DNA of 54,724 bases from Lachnospiraceae bacterium (GCA_016282745.1 JAEELL010000008.1:1-54724), one strand, 5' to 3'; positions 27,665 through 37,057 are shown, numbered from the stretch's first letter. The notes: a model not told the origin generated them from the letters alone. Translations and numbers: made by a program.

Positions 27665-28165
27665 TTATGAAACCAAATCGAATCCATAATCATAATCTCT
27701 TTCTGCATAATCAGGCTTTGCAACCTTTAAAATTGTGTTGAATAGATAGTCATGTGATACTTTATTATTCATCATACGGTTCTGATACAATGTGTCTGCA
27801 ATCTGATATACAGAAGATTCGCTTACATCGCTATATACATATTCGCCGTTTGCAAGATGTGCATAAGCTCTTACATACATTCCTGAATTGTAGTACTCAG
27901 CATTCTTGATGAATTTCATTGTCATTGCATAACTTGTCGAATCTGCAAGTACATCTGAATGGTAAGATACCTTTCCTGCTGATGTTGCCTGGAATGCAAA
28001 TACTTTCTGTGGGTTGCTTCCATAATAAACATCAGATTCTGACACTTCACCGCTGAGTGCATATACAAGTCCGAAATCAACAACTTTATTCTCAGGATCT
28101 GAGATTGAGTACAATACTCTGTGTCCTTCATATGAAGTACTTATCTGGTATCCCTCGATAGTAAG
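27665..28165 (-). other. Copy 2 of the shared accessory module (C-terminal, GH5-GH18)
   Basis: Residues 1331-1496, from 'LTIEGYQISTSYEGHRVLYSI' to the end, including 'FGLVYAL', 'YVRAYAHLANGEYVYSD' and 'RMMNNKVSHDYLFNTIL'. It is collinear over its whole length with copies 1 and 3. Confidence 0.88.
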
Positions 28166-31100
28166 TTTAACTGAATCGCTGTATGCTGTTGGTGCCTCCG
28201 TTGGAGCCTCTGTCTCAACAACTGTTCCTCCTGAAACATTTACTGTTCCAACAAAACCTGCTGTCTCACTGTTTCCGTTTACTGATGAAACTCTAACTGT
28301 ATGATTTCCGCCGCTTACATTTTCAATAAGGTATTCAGCGCATGGTACTTTTGAATATTTAAGAACTCCGTCAACATAAACATTGTACAACTGTCCTTTT
28401 TCTTCCATTGCAATATTTCTGCCCCAAACAACTGTAATCTTGTTATCCTGATTGCTCGATACTACTACTCCGAATACTTCCTCAACATCGCCTGTTGCCT
28501 GAGATGGAGCCTCTGTAGGTGATTCAGTTGAAGTTTCTGTTGGAGCTACTGTAGGCGCCTGTGTAGGAGCCTGTGTAGTTGTCTCTTCATTCTTTGTAAG
28601 AGTGAAGTCTGTAATATTACATGCCCCGCCGTCTGATACTAATGAAATTTTGTATGTTCCCTTTGCTGCAAATGTAACTGTTGCTGTGTGTGGAACAAAA
28701 GTTGTCCATGAGCTGCTTGCAGTAATTGGTACTGTTACAACTGTGTTGTCATTTAATTTTACAAGGATATTCTTTGCATTGTACTGAGCATCACCTGCTG
28801 CAAGGTTCAGTGTCAAAGTATATGTACCCTTCTGAGCAACTTTAATGTAGTAATCAAGGTATGCGTTGCTTGTAATGTTTCCTGCATATGTTGGTGTTCC
28901 TGATGTATTGATTGTGATACCTGAAGACTTGCCTCCAAATGAATCAACCTTAACTGTTCCCGGAACATCTGTAACTGTTGCTGTAGTTGTTGATCCTGTT
29001 CCAACGATTGGAAGGATTGTACTGTTAATAGCTGTTAACAAACTCAAATCCTGTGATGTGGCATCCTGACTGATTTCCCAAATCATAATACCGCCGGCGT
29101 TCTGTGCTGCGTACTGAGCTTTCTGCTTCATTGTTGGAATACCGTTATAGTAAACTGTTGTTCCGTTAATTACAGCTGAATCCTGCTGAGCATAAGCTGA
29201 ATTCTTTGCTACGATATCAGCGTATGATGCCCAGTTTGGTCTCTCATAGAAAGGAACCCCGATTACAAGTTTGTTTGCAGGAACTCCCATTGTATTCTTC
29301 CAATAATTGAATGACTGTGTTGCAAGACTGTATGGAGAATGTCCCGAGCCTTCATTTCCGTCATATGCCATCAGGTTAACAAAATCTAACAAGTCTAATA
29401 CTTCACTTGTAAATCCTGATCCGCTTGTAGCTGCTACTGCAACTGTAAGAATCATTCCGTTCTGATCACAGAGTGTTCTGAGCTTCTTCATAAAGTCAAC
29501 ATACTGAGCCTGTGATGAAGATGTTGGGTATTCCCAGTCAATATCAACACCCTTGAATCCCTGTGCCTTTGCCTGTGTAACAATACTGTTTGCAAGTGAC
29601 TGACGTTTTGCTTCTGTGTTTGTATTCCACTCAAATACTGTCTTACATAATCCGTCAGATGAACCTGAATGTGACCATCCACCTACTGAGAGGACAGGTA
29701 CAACATTGTGCTGGTTACAAGCATTAATCATTGCCTGAATGTTTGAAGATTCACCACTGATGCTTGCCATTGTTCCGTCTCCGCTTGAACTTGGAAGACC
29801 GAATGCGTAATAGCAGTGTGTGAGTTTATCCCACTGAACTTTGCTTGTGTAGTTTCCATACCAGTTTGGATAGTATGCAACTACCTTAAAGTTATTACCA
29901 AATTTAGTTGTAGATGTCGACTGTGGAATTTCAACACTTACTTCTTCTTCCCATTCTGTAAATGAAGGTCCTGAAATGTTACAGCTTGCTGATGCTGAAA
30001 TTTTAACTGTGTGAACGCCTGCTGCAAAATTAATTGCCAACTTGTATGGAGCAAAGTCAAACCAGCCTGCTGCCGCCTGAGGTTTGATTGTTCCAACACT
30101 TGAACCGTCTACTGAAATAGTTAATGTTCTGTCTGCACTTGTTGTTGCAAGGTTAAGATTGAAATCATATTTTCCTGCTTTTGCAACGTTTACTTTGTAT
30201 TCAAGGTAAGAACCATTTACAAGGTTTCCTGCCAATTTAACACCATTATTTGTTGAAATAGTAACCTCACTTGATTTTGCAGAATAACTGTCAATCTCAA
30301 ATGCTCCGGGACAATTAACTGTAGTCTGTGAAGACTGTGATGTCTGCTGCTGATTTGAAGTCTGCTGGTTCTGTGTTGTAGCAGGCTGTGATGTAGCGTT
30401 CTGTGGAAGTGCTCCCTGGTTTGATACTGCAACAAATGTAAATTTCTCCCATGTTCCAATTGTATCACTTGCCGCATGAAGAATACCTGCTGTCGCATCA
30501 TTGATATCAGTCTGAACATATTTGCTGTTTGTATATGTTCTCAATGAATATGTTCCGTCATTGTTATTTACTAAGTAGAATTTTTCCCAATCACTAATCT
30601 TATTGCTTCTTGCCTTGATTGGATTCTCTGTATCTGCGTCATCAAAGATTGCACAGAGATATTTGTTGTTTGATCTTGACTGGAATGAGATTGTTCCGTC
30701 AGCATTATTGATTACTCTGAACTCTTCCCATCCACCAAATGAATCTCTGTCCGCAACTAATTTTGCTTCACCGTATTTATCTGCGCATACATACTTGCTA
30801 TTGATGTTTGCCTTGATTGCAAAGAAATCATCATCAGTCAATGCCTTGTCTGCAAATACAACTGTCCCCGGCATGTAAGACTTCATATTGTTGTATGTAA
30901 CACCTGTAGAGCTTGCATTTGTTCCGATTGAACCTGAACCCCATTTTGTTCTGATTGTGCTTTCAGAATCTTCTGCCGGTTTAACTTTTGCCTGGTTTGC
31001 TGTCTCGTGATATATTCCCCAGCTACCCATTCCTCGTGCTTTGTATGACCAGTTTGTATAATGCCATCCTGCATCGTTCATCTTCTTTAATACATACTGC

Positions 31101-32155
31101 CATTTTGCATCACCGTCAAAACAGTTAAACTCTCCGATATATGTAGGTACGCCATAATTTGCATTATTTACACTGTTAACAAGGTTGTCGATTGCTGTCT
31201 TCTGTCCGTTAAGATTTGCCTCATTGTCATCAACATAACTCCATGGATAATGATGATATTCATAAACAACATTAGTCCAACCGTATCTGCTTGGGTTTGG
31301 AAGGTTTGCTGTTCCCCAGCATGATTCCATAATAAGAATGTGGTCAGGGTCAACCGAACGGATTGCCTTGTACATCTTGTCGTAGAATGCCCAGTGTTTT
31401 TCACCTGTTGAACCTGCCTTTTCACCAGGCTCATTCAATGTGTCATATGCTGCAACTGCAGGATTTCCCTTATAGTGATTTGCAATTACTTTCCACATAT
31501 CAAGTGTCTGATTCTGAAGAGTTTCATTGCTGAAGAATGTAACGTCAGCCACATTGTCAATTACCTCTCCTGAGTGATCCTGTCCGCTCTGTGAACCGAA
31601 AGCACCGTGAAGATCTAAGATAACATAGATTCCTCTCTTGCCTGCCTGTTCAACAATCCAGTCAAGACGGTTAAATGCGTCACTTCTCAACACCCAGTTA
31701 TTACCTGTTTTCTTATATAAATTCATGTAAGTAAACGGAACTCTGATAACAGACATTCCCATGTTTTTACATTTTTCAAGATCGTCCTCTGTAAAATAAT
31801 TGCTCTCATAATAATCAAGCAACTCTAAAGCCTTATCCTGTCCAAATCTGTTTGTGAGTGTTTCGATGATAGTTTTCTGATCTTTGGCGTCTGTGGAACT
31901 CATCCAACTCTCCTGAACAAATAAATTTCCGATATTTGTTCCTCTAAGGTAAACATTGTTTCCTTTTCCTGAATTGTTCTTAATGTAAGTTCCCTCAACC
32001 TTAAGAAAGTCGTAAGATGTAAAGCCTGTTCCCTCTGCAGCCTCTACCTGTTGTGTTGATTTGATAATTCCCGCTGTTGGATATGCACCTATAGAAAGGC
32101 ACATAGTCAATGTGAGCGCTAACGCTCTCTTTCCGATTTTTAAAAGATTATGCAT
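27665..32155 (-). CDS. Secreted GH5-GH18 fusion enzyme with fascin-like, CBM6-like, FN3-like and shared modules
   Basis: 1496 residues, with GGAGG before the ATG. Order: signal peptide (1-39); GH5 cellulase-like barrel (about 48-430) with acid/base Glu242 in 'DTLNEPG' and nucleophile Glu342 in 'YIGEFN'; fascin-like beta-trefoil (440-577); Gln/Thr/Ser linker (580-612); CBM6-like sandwich (617-735); GH18 barrel (752-1050) with 'VLSVGGWS' and Asp873/Glu875 in 'GVDIDWE', catalytic Glu875; second CBM6-like sandwich (1066-1188); Thr/Pro linker; FN3-like module (1223-1308); shared C-terminal module (1331-1496). It should cut both a beta-1,4-glucan-type and a chitin-type chain outside the cell. The usual first Asp of the GH18 DxxDxDxE motif is Lys868, but the two catalytic acids remain. 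Confidence 0.9.
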   Translation of the reverse strand: MHNLLKIGKRALALTLTMCLSIGAYPTAGIIKSTQQVEAAEGTGFTSYDFLKVEGTYIKNNSGKGNNVYLRGTNIGNLFVQESWMSSTDAKDQKTIIETLTNRFGQDKALELLDYYESNYFTEDDLEKCKNMGMSVIRVPFTYMNLYKKTGNNWVLRSDAFNRLDWIVEQAGKRGIYVILDLHGAFGSQSGQDHSGEVIDNVADVTFFSNETLQNQTLDMWKVIANHYKGNPAVAAYDTLNEPGEKAGSTGEKHWAFYDKMYKAIRSVDPDHILIMESCWGTANLPNPSRYGWTNVVYEYHHYPWSYVDDNEANLNGQKTAIDNLVNSVNNANYGVPTYIGEFNCFDGDAKWQYVLKKMNDAGWHYTNWSYKARGMGSWGIYHETANQAKVKPAEDSESTIRTKWGSGSIGTNASSTGVTYNNMKSYMPGTVVFADKALTDDDFFAIKANINSKYVCADKYGEAKLVADRDSFGGWEEFRVINNADGTISFQSRSNNKYLCAIFDDADTENPIKARSNKISDWEKFYLVNNNDGTYSLRTYTNSKYVQTDINDATAGILHAASDTIGTWEKFTFVAVSNQGALPQNATSQPATTQNQQTSNQQQTSQSSQTTVNCPGAFEIDSYSAKSSEVTISTNNGVKLAGNLVNGSYLEYKVNVAKAGKYDFNLNLATTSADRTLTISVDGSSVGTIKPQAAAGWFDFAPYKLAINFAAGVHTVKISASASCNISGPSFTEWEEEVSVEIPQSTSTTKFGNNFKVVAYYPNWYGNYTSKVQWDKLTHCYYAFGLPSSSGDGTMASISGESSNIQAMINACNQHNVVPVLSVGGWSHSGSSDGLCKTVFEWNTNTEAKRQSLANSIVTQAKAQGFKGVDIDWEYPTSSSQAQYVDFMKKLRTLCDQNGMILTVAVAATSGSGFTSEVLDLLDFVNLMAYDGNEGSGHSPYSLATQSFNYWKNTMGVPANKLVIGVPFYERPNWASYADIVAKNSAYAQQDSAVINGTTVYYNGIPTMKQKAQYAAQNAGGIMIWEISQDATSQDLSLLTAINSTILPIVGTGSTTTATVTDVPGTVKVDSFGGKSSGITINTSGTPTYAGNITSNAYLDYYIKVAQKGTYTLTLNLAAGDAQYNAKNILVKLNDNTVVTVPITASSSWTTFVPHTATVTFAAKGTYKISLVSDGGACNITDFTLTKNEETTTQAPTQAPTVAPTETSTESPTEAPSQATGDVEEVFGVVVSSNQDNKITVVWGRNIAMEEKGQLYNVYVDGVLKYSKVPCAEYLIENVSGGNHTVRVSSVNGNSETAGFVGTVNVSGGTVVETEAPTEAPTAYSDSVKLTIEGYQISTSYEGHRVLYSISDPENKVVDFGLVYALSGEVSESDVYYGSNPQKVFAFQATSAGKVSYHSDVLADSTSYAMTMKFIKNAEYYNSGMYVRAYAHLANGEYVYSDVSESSVYQIADTLYQNRMMNNKVSHDYLFNTILKVAKPDYAERDYDYGFDLVS
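28232..28489 (-). other. FN3-like module shared with the GH46 chitosanase (copy 1)
   Basis: Residues ~1223-1308. It shares with the GH46 protein the landmarks VFG-x-V-x-SSN, ITVVWG, YNVYVDGV, G-x-HTV and a Gly-Gly end. Beta-rich and Ig/FN3-like; a binding role is possible. Confidence 0.8.
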
Positions 32156-32289
32156 TTGTTCCTCCTTAATCTTTGTGAAATCCCTCTATTTTTTCACATT
32201 GAAAGACATCAAATACCTTCTCTAACCGTAACCCTTTTTTCATTTTTTTATTCCCTGATTTTGTACTAATGAAAGTATAAAATCAAATC

Positions 32290-32340
32290 AAAAAAATCGC
32301 CATAGGTAAAAAGTAGTTTTATTTACCTATTGCGATTTTC
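32290..32340 (-). terminator. Rho-independent terminator below pheA
   Basis: An 8-bp plus 9-bp stem with one mismatch (32293-32310 with 32322-32339; AAAATCGC and ATAGGTAAA arms) is followed on the minus strand by a run of T. It ends the fol/pheA transcript after a ~300-nt trailer. Confidence 0.82.
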
Positions 32341-32457
32341 GTGAAACCCATTATCTTTTTGAAGTATTTTTTTGTGCACTTTGTACAAGAGTCACAATAA
32401 AACTTGTATTTTCTTGGTTTGCAAAAACAATAAAAGGCTAAAAGTGTTTTTATGGAC

Positions 32458-32598
32458 ACCAATTCAGCCAAGCACACATAAATAAAATAACCTGATTGAA
32501 TGCTCGTATTCAAAATCAGGTTATTTTATTTATGTGTATTTGGGGAACCAACTCAGCGAGAAGTAGCGAAGCGAATTCGAGCTGGGGGCTGAATTGGT
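32458..32598. repeat. Element D: 141-bp palindromic element with nested inverted repeats
   Basis: Outer 12-bp perfect inverted repeat ACCAATTCAGCC (32458-32469) and its complement (32587-32598). An inner perfect 24-bp inverted repeat (32474-32497 with 32514-32537, core AAATAAAATAACCTGATT) can add TTGAA/TTCAA pairs round an 8-nt loop. The right half holds matches to repeat copies A (32536-32549) and B (32571-32585). It sits in the 485-bp spacer between pheA and the GH5-GH18 gene, which otherwise contains only the terminator and promoter region. Confidence 0.8.
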
Positions 32599-32640
32599 TA
32601 AATTCGCTGAATTTATATTCTACTTACTCTTTATTCATTA

Positions 32641-33768
32641 CTAATAATTACCCAATATCTTCATATTGTGAGCCTCTGCATTTATTCCGCTGAGTGCATT
32701 CACAACTCCTGACTGGTGCGCCGTACCCTCAAATTCAATATAGAATCTGTACTGCCAGTTTCTGTCTTTAATCGGACGTGACTGAATCATAGTCATGTTG
32801 ATGTCGTTATATATAAGGTGAGAAAGCATTGTATAGAGCGAACCACTCTCATGAGGCATCTCAAAACTGATACAAATAGTCTTCGCATCTTTTCTTGCAA
32901 TCTTCTTTCTACTGACAACAATAAATTTTGTTGCGTTTCCGTAAGCACTGTTTACATGTCTGTCCAAAATATCAAGTCCGTAAATCTCTGCTGCCTTCTC
33001 ACTGGCAATTGCTGCAACAGACTTGTCATTTGTATCTGCAACAAGCTTTGCACTGGTTGCAGTATTTAAATAACTTACCCTGTCCCAACCTTTTCCATCA
33101 AGATACACTTCACTCTGATCCAGCGCCTGTTTGTGGGAGTAGACTTTATTAATATCTTCCAATGTCGCACCCTTTACTCCAAGAACTGCATGATCAATAG
33201 GAATATCAAATGTATCAAGAATATAGCAGTCATATTCCACCATTAAATCAAATACTTCCGTAACAATTCCGGCAGTAGAATTCTCAAAAGGAAGAACTGC
33301 ATAATCTCCCTTTCCATTGCTCAATTCAATCATTGCATCTCTGAATGTCTTAACATAGTGACAAGACACATCATTTCCAAAATACTTATGTGTAGCCTGC
33401 TGGGAATATGCCCCAGGCATTCCCTGGTAAATAACTTCCACATCGTCCTTTGGAATCTCTTCAACCATCTCAAAACCGATGTCATTATTTACACCTTCTT
33501 CTCTGAGCAATGAATATTGCATCTTTCTGCTCATTGACATTATCTGTTCAAACAATTCCTCAACGCAATGTGCATAAAATTCATCCGATGCGATATTTCT
33601 GAGTTTTTCTATTTTCTCAAGTTCTCTTTTTCTGTCAAAAACAGGCTTGCCTGTCTGAAACTTGTACTCTGCAACATCCTTGCAAAGTTCCATTCTTCTC
33701 TCAAAGTATTTTACAAGTTCTCTGTCCGCATTATCAATTTGATCTCTGATTTCCAATAATTTATCCAT
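32641..33768 (-). CDS. pheA: Bifunctional chorismate mutase / prephenate dehydratase
   Basis: 375 residues, with GGAGA before the ATG. Residues 1-90 are an AroQ-type chorismate mutase ('IRDQIDNADRELVKYFERRMELCKDVAEYK'). Residues ~110-285 are prephenate dehydratase ('YQGMPGAYSQQATHKYFG', 'LPFENSTAGIVTEVFDLM', 'TKFIVVSRK'), and the last ~80 residues are an ACT domain ('GSLYTMLSHLIYNDINMTMIQSRPI') that senses phenylalanine. It turns chorismate into phenylpyruvate. It is the last gene of the folC-folP-folBK-pheA series, 44 nt after folBK. p-Aminobenzoate also derives from chorismate, which may explain the linkage. Confidence 0.95.
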   Translation of the reverse strand: MDKLLEIRDQIDNADRELVKYFERRMELCKDVAEYKFQTGKPVFDRKRELEKIEKLRNIASDEFYAHCVEELFEQIMSMSRKMQYSLLREEGVNNDIGFEMVEEIPKDDVEVIYQGMPGAYSQQATHKYFGNDVSCHYVKTFRDAMIELSNGKGDYAVLPFENSTAGIVTEVFDLMVEYDCYILDTFDIPIDHAVLGVKGATLEDINKVYSHKQALDQSEVYLDGKGWDRVSYLNTATSAKLVADTNDKSVAAIASEKAAEIYGLDILDRHVNSAYGNATKFIVVSRKKIARKDAKTICISFEMPHESGSLYTMLSHLIYNDINMTMIQSRPIKDRNWQYRFYIEFEGTAHQSGVVNALSGINAEAHNMKILGNY

Positions 33769-33812
33769 CTTATCTCCTATTTTATATATCTAACATATTA
33801 TTTCTTTCGCAA

Positions 33813-34730
33813 TTAATCATTTTCAGAAAGACATCCCTTACACCCTTCACAACCTTCACAATCAGAACAATCTGTACATCCAACACACTTGCCAGATTTG
33901 ATACTCTCTGTTTTAGAAGCATCAAGTTCGTCAAGAAGTACCTGAACACTCTTGCCAAGAACCGGATTGATTGCATAAGGTGCAATCTGCGCAAGGGGAA
34001 CTAAAACAAAAGCACGCTTGTGCATCTCTTTGTGTGGAATAATAAGGTCAGTGTCATAAACAATCGCATCATTGTAAAGAACAATATCTATATCAAGAGT
34101 TCTTGGTCCCCAATGAATCTTTCTCTCCCTAAAAGCGTCTGCTTCAATATCATTGACACACTTTAAAAGTTCATGTGGTGTATAAAGGGTTTCTATCCAA
34201 AGACAACCATTTAAGAAATCATCCTGCTCAACAGGTCCGTAAGGCTTTGTCTGAATGTAATCAGAAACCTGAATTACTCTGCAGTTTTCATCATCATAAA
34301 GAGCATCCACTGCCTGATTGAGATATTCTTCTTTTTCCCCCATATTTGAACCAATTGAAAGATATGCTGTATTCCATTTTTCTCTGACGGTAACCGTTAC
34401 ATCTTCAAAAGGTAAACCAATAGGTGCGTGAGGTTTGTGAACCGTCAGTTCAATCTCTCTGATTTTTGGCATTTTTCTCAAGACTTCCAAAGCTGTCTGT
34501 CTTGCAGCCGTTTCAATCAGATCATATCTGTTTTCTTTCAGGAACCTGTCAATCAATTCACAGACTGACGCATAATTCACAGTATCATCAAGATCATCGC
34601 TTCTTCCCGGAGTTTTGATATCAGAATACATTGTTGCATCAACAAAGAAATCCTGCCCTTCCTCTTTTTCTTTTTCCAAAACACCGTGATATGCAAATAC
34701 TTTCAGCCTTTTTATTTCAATTCTATCCAT
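33813..34730 (-). CDS. folBK: Bifunctional dihydroneopterin aldolase / HPPK with a CXX-repeat tail
   Basis: 305 residues. Residues 1-117 are FolB ('IEIKRLKVFAYHGVLEKEKEEGQDFFVDATM') and 120-265 are FolK ('YLSIGSNMGEKEEYLNQAV', 'RERKIHWGPRTLDIDIVLYND', 'IPHKEMHKRAFVLVPLAQI'). The two steps give 6-hydroxymethyl-dihydropterin pyrophosphate for folP. The C-terminus is odd: Cys282, 285, 288, 291, 294, 297 and 300 form seven cysteines at exact three-residue spacing, linked by Gly, Asp, Ser and Glu, then LSEND. I know no such tail in FolK. It could bind iron, zinc or copper. Confidence 0.94.
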   Translation of the reverse strand: MDRIEIKRLKVFAYHGVLEKEKEEGQDFFVDATMYSDIKTPGRSDDLDDTVNYASVCELIDRFLKENRYDLIETAARQTALEVLRKMPKIREIELTVHKPHAPIGLPFEDVTVTVREKWNTAYLSIGSNMGEKEEYLNQAVDALYDDENCRVIQVSDYIQTKPYGPVEQDDFLNGCLWIETLYTPHELLKCVNDIEADAFRERKIHWGPRTLDIDIVLYNDAIVYDTDLIIPHKEMHKRAFVLVPLAQIAPYAINPVLGKSVQVLLDELDASKTESIKSGKCVGCTDCSDCEGCEGCKGCLSEND

Positions 34731-34867
34731 TAATTATTCCACAGCTTTCTTACTATATAATATATTGATTACTTCCGCTTACCACCTAAGTTTAACATTC
34801 ATTTATCAATTTCTTTTACAATTTTTATGTATAAATATCATGTATAACTTACATGTGCTACTTCATC

Positions 34868-35674
34868 TTACCACTTTAACATTTCGCTTGCCATCTTTAT
34901 GGCATCGAGATTCTCTGCCACATCATGAACTCTGAAAATTCTGCAACCTCTCTCATATCCTATCACTGTTGTGGCAACAGTTCCAGCGGCTCTGTTATCC
35001 TTATCTCTGCCTGTTCCAATACCTATCACAGATTTTCTCGAAGTGCCAAGTAGTACAGGATATCCAAGTTTCAGTATTCTGTCACACTTATTTATCACTT
35101 CCAGATTCTGTTCATAACTTTTTGCAAAACCAACACCCGGATCAAGCATTATCTTATCTTTGTCAATGCCTGCACCCAGTGCGATTTCTATTGTCTCTCT
35201 CAAATCCGACAACACATCATCCATAAATACATTATAATCAGTATTGTCTCTGTTATGCATCAGGCAACATGCAACATTACTCTGTGCAATAATCTGCGCC
35301 ATCCTGTCGTCATATTTGAGTCCCCATATATCATTAATCAAATCAGCACCGGCGTTAATTCCCGCCTTTGCAACTTCACTCTTATAAGTATCAAGAGAAA
35401 TAGGCACATCGAAATTCTTCTTTATACTTTCAATTACAGGACTAATTCTCTCTATCTCTTCATTATCTGAAATCTTAGTATATCCCGGACGTGTCGATTC
35501 ACCACCCACATCAATAATATCCGCACCTTCTTCTATCATCTTCTCCGTGTGGCGAAGTGCACGAGCCACATCATTCCACTTTCCACCGTCAGAAAACGAA
35601 TCCGGTGTCACATTTAAGATTCCCATTATATAAGCATTATTATCAAATTCAAAATCACATTTACCTATTTTCAT
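34868..35674 (-). CDS. folP: Dihydropteroate synthase
   Basis: 268 residues. Signatures are 'YIMGILNVTPDSFSDGGKW', 'GADIIDVGGESTRPGY', 'DLINDIWGLKYD', 'MLDPGVGFAKSYEQNLEVI', 'GTSRKSVIG' and a final 'FRVHDV'. It condenses pterin pyrophosphate with p-aminobenzoate and is the sulfonamide target. It begins 11 nt after folC, with an AAGGA site near the folC stop. A 137-nt gap follows before folBK; it is AT-rich with no strong hairpin. Confidence 0.96.
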   Translation of the reverse strand: MKIGKCDFEFDNNAYIMGILNVTPDSFSDGGKWNDVARALRHTEKMIEEGADIIDVGGESTRPGYTKISDNEEIERISPVIESIKKNFDVPISLDTYKSEVAKAGINAGADLINDIWGLKYDDRMAQIIAQSNVACCLMHNRDNTDYNVFMDDVLSDLRETIEIALGAGIDKDKIMLDPGVGFAKSYEQNLEVINKCDRILKLGYPVLLGTSRKSVIGIGTGRDKDNRAAGTVATTVIGYERGCRIFRVHDVAENLDAIKMASEMLKW

Positions 35675-35685
35675 TTTTTCTGTCC

Positions 35686-36969
35686 TTAATGTCGCATTAC
35701 AATTCTTTTTAATTCACCAAGATATGACAGCGAACCAAATGCCAATATGGCATCTATTTCTCCTAAGTTATATTTTTCTAACAGCATACTATACGCATGC
35801 TCAAGAGAATCCGATGAGACCACATTAGCGTTGTACCTGCTAACTGTTTCTTTTAAAGAATCGGCATCAAGTGCCCGCTTGTTATTCGGTGTTATAGTGA
35901 CAATAAAATCTGCCAAAGGTGCCATTATACCAGCCACCCTGTCATAATCTTTGTCAGCCAACACTCCCATTATAAAGGCTAACTTCTTATTTGTAAAATA
36001 TAATCCTACAGTTTCCTGCAACTGCGCTGCAGCACCCGGATTGTGTGCGCCATCCAGTATAACCACCGGGCTGTCGGATATTTTTTCAAATCTTCCGCAA
36101 AGAGAAGCCTGCTCAAGTGCTTTCTTAATAATATCAGCATCAAACACCCTAAATCCACATTCTTCCAGAATTCTCAACACCTCAATTGCAACCGAGGCAT
36201 TTACTGACTGATATACTCCCGGCATAAAAGGCGATAAATCGCTGAACTCTTTATAAGAGAAGTGCAATCTTCCATTTTTTTCTTCTATATCATTAATCTC
36301 ATCTGTAACAATCACAGGTGATTGTTTTTCTGCTGCCACTTTTTTTATAACATCAATTGCTTCCTTAGTCTGATTAGCTACGACAACAGGACAGTTTTCT
36401 ACAATAATACCAGCCTTTACCCCGGCTATTTTTTCAATACTGTCCCCTAAAAATTGCATGTGATCCAGACTTATCGGTGTTATAATGCTGCAAAGAACCC
36501 TATTAAAAACATTTGTTGCATCAGTCTCTCCTCCCATACCTGTCTCAATGAGGACAATATCGCACTTATTTATACTAAAATACAAAAAAGCAAGTGCTGT
36601 TTCTATCTCAAAAGGTGTTGGATGAGCCATTCCCTCCTCCACCATGGCATCACAGCATTCTTTCACTAGAGTCATACATTTTGCATAATCATCGCCATTA
36701 ATATTTTCTCCGTTAATTGTAATTATCTCAAAATATTCGTACACTGCAGGCGAAGAATATTTGCCCACCTTATAATCAGCATTCTTAAGTGCCGCTTCAA
36801 CAAAAGCAATCGTCGAGCCTTTTCCGTTAGTTCCTGCGATGTGAACAGCTTTCAGATTGTTCTGTGGATTATCAAGTCTTTTTAACAATTCCTTTATCGA
36901 ATCCAGTCCCAATACACTTCCATATATACTTACACTTGAAATATAGTCCAAGCTTTCTTTGCAATTCAT
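35686..36969 (-). CDS. folC: Folylpolyglutamate synthase / dihydrofolate synthase
   Basis: 427 residues from the ATG at 36969 (GGAGGG 7 nt upstream; the preceding TTG is too close). Mur-ligase type: P-loop 'HIAGTNGKGSTIAFVEAAL', 'IETGMGGETDATNVF', 'ISLDHMQFLGDSIEKIAGVKAGI' and 'LDGAHNPGAAAQLQ'. It adds Glu to dihydropteroate and to folates. It is the first gene of the folate cluster. GTP cyclohydrolase and dihydrofolate reductase genes are not in the window. Confidence 0.95.
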   Translation of the reverse strand: MNCKESLDYISSVSIYGSVLGLDSIKELLKRLDNPQNNLKAVHIAGTNGKGSTIAFVEAALKNADYKVGKYSSPAVYEYFEIITINGENINGDDYAKCMTLVKECCDAMVEEGMAHPTPFEIETALAFLYFSINKCDIVLIETGMGGETDATNVFNRVLCSIITPISLDHMQFLGDSIEKIAGVKAGIIVENCPVVVANQTKEAIDVIKKVAAEKQSPVIVTDEINDIEEKNGRLHFSYKEFSDLSPFMPGVYQSVNASVAIEVLRILEECGFRVFDADIIKKALEQASLCGRFEKISDSPVVILDGAHNPGAAAQLQETVGLYFTNKKLAFIMGVLADKDYDRVAGIMAPLADFIVTITPNNKRALDADSLKETVSRYNANVVSSDSLEHAYSMLLEKYNLGEIDAILAFGSLSYLGELKRIVMRH

Positions 36970-37057
36970 CAATATTCCCTCCTATGTAACATACTTCCAT
37001 TCAAGACCCCTATCGGCGTTCTTACTGAGAAATACGCGTCAGTTCAGCTTTCTACAT

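Noticed and set aside
32319-32513. Minus-strand 64-residue Cys-rich ORF
   Set aside because: It runs through the palindromic element D and the terminator hairpin, has no ribosome site, and its composition follows the repeats. A chance frame is likelier than a gene.
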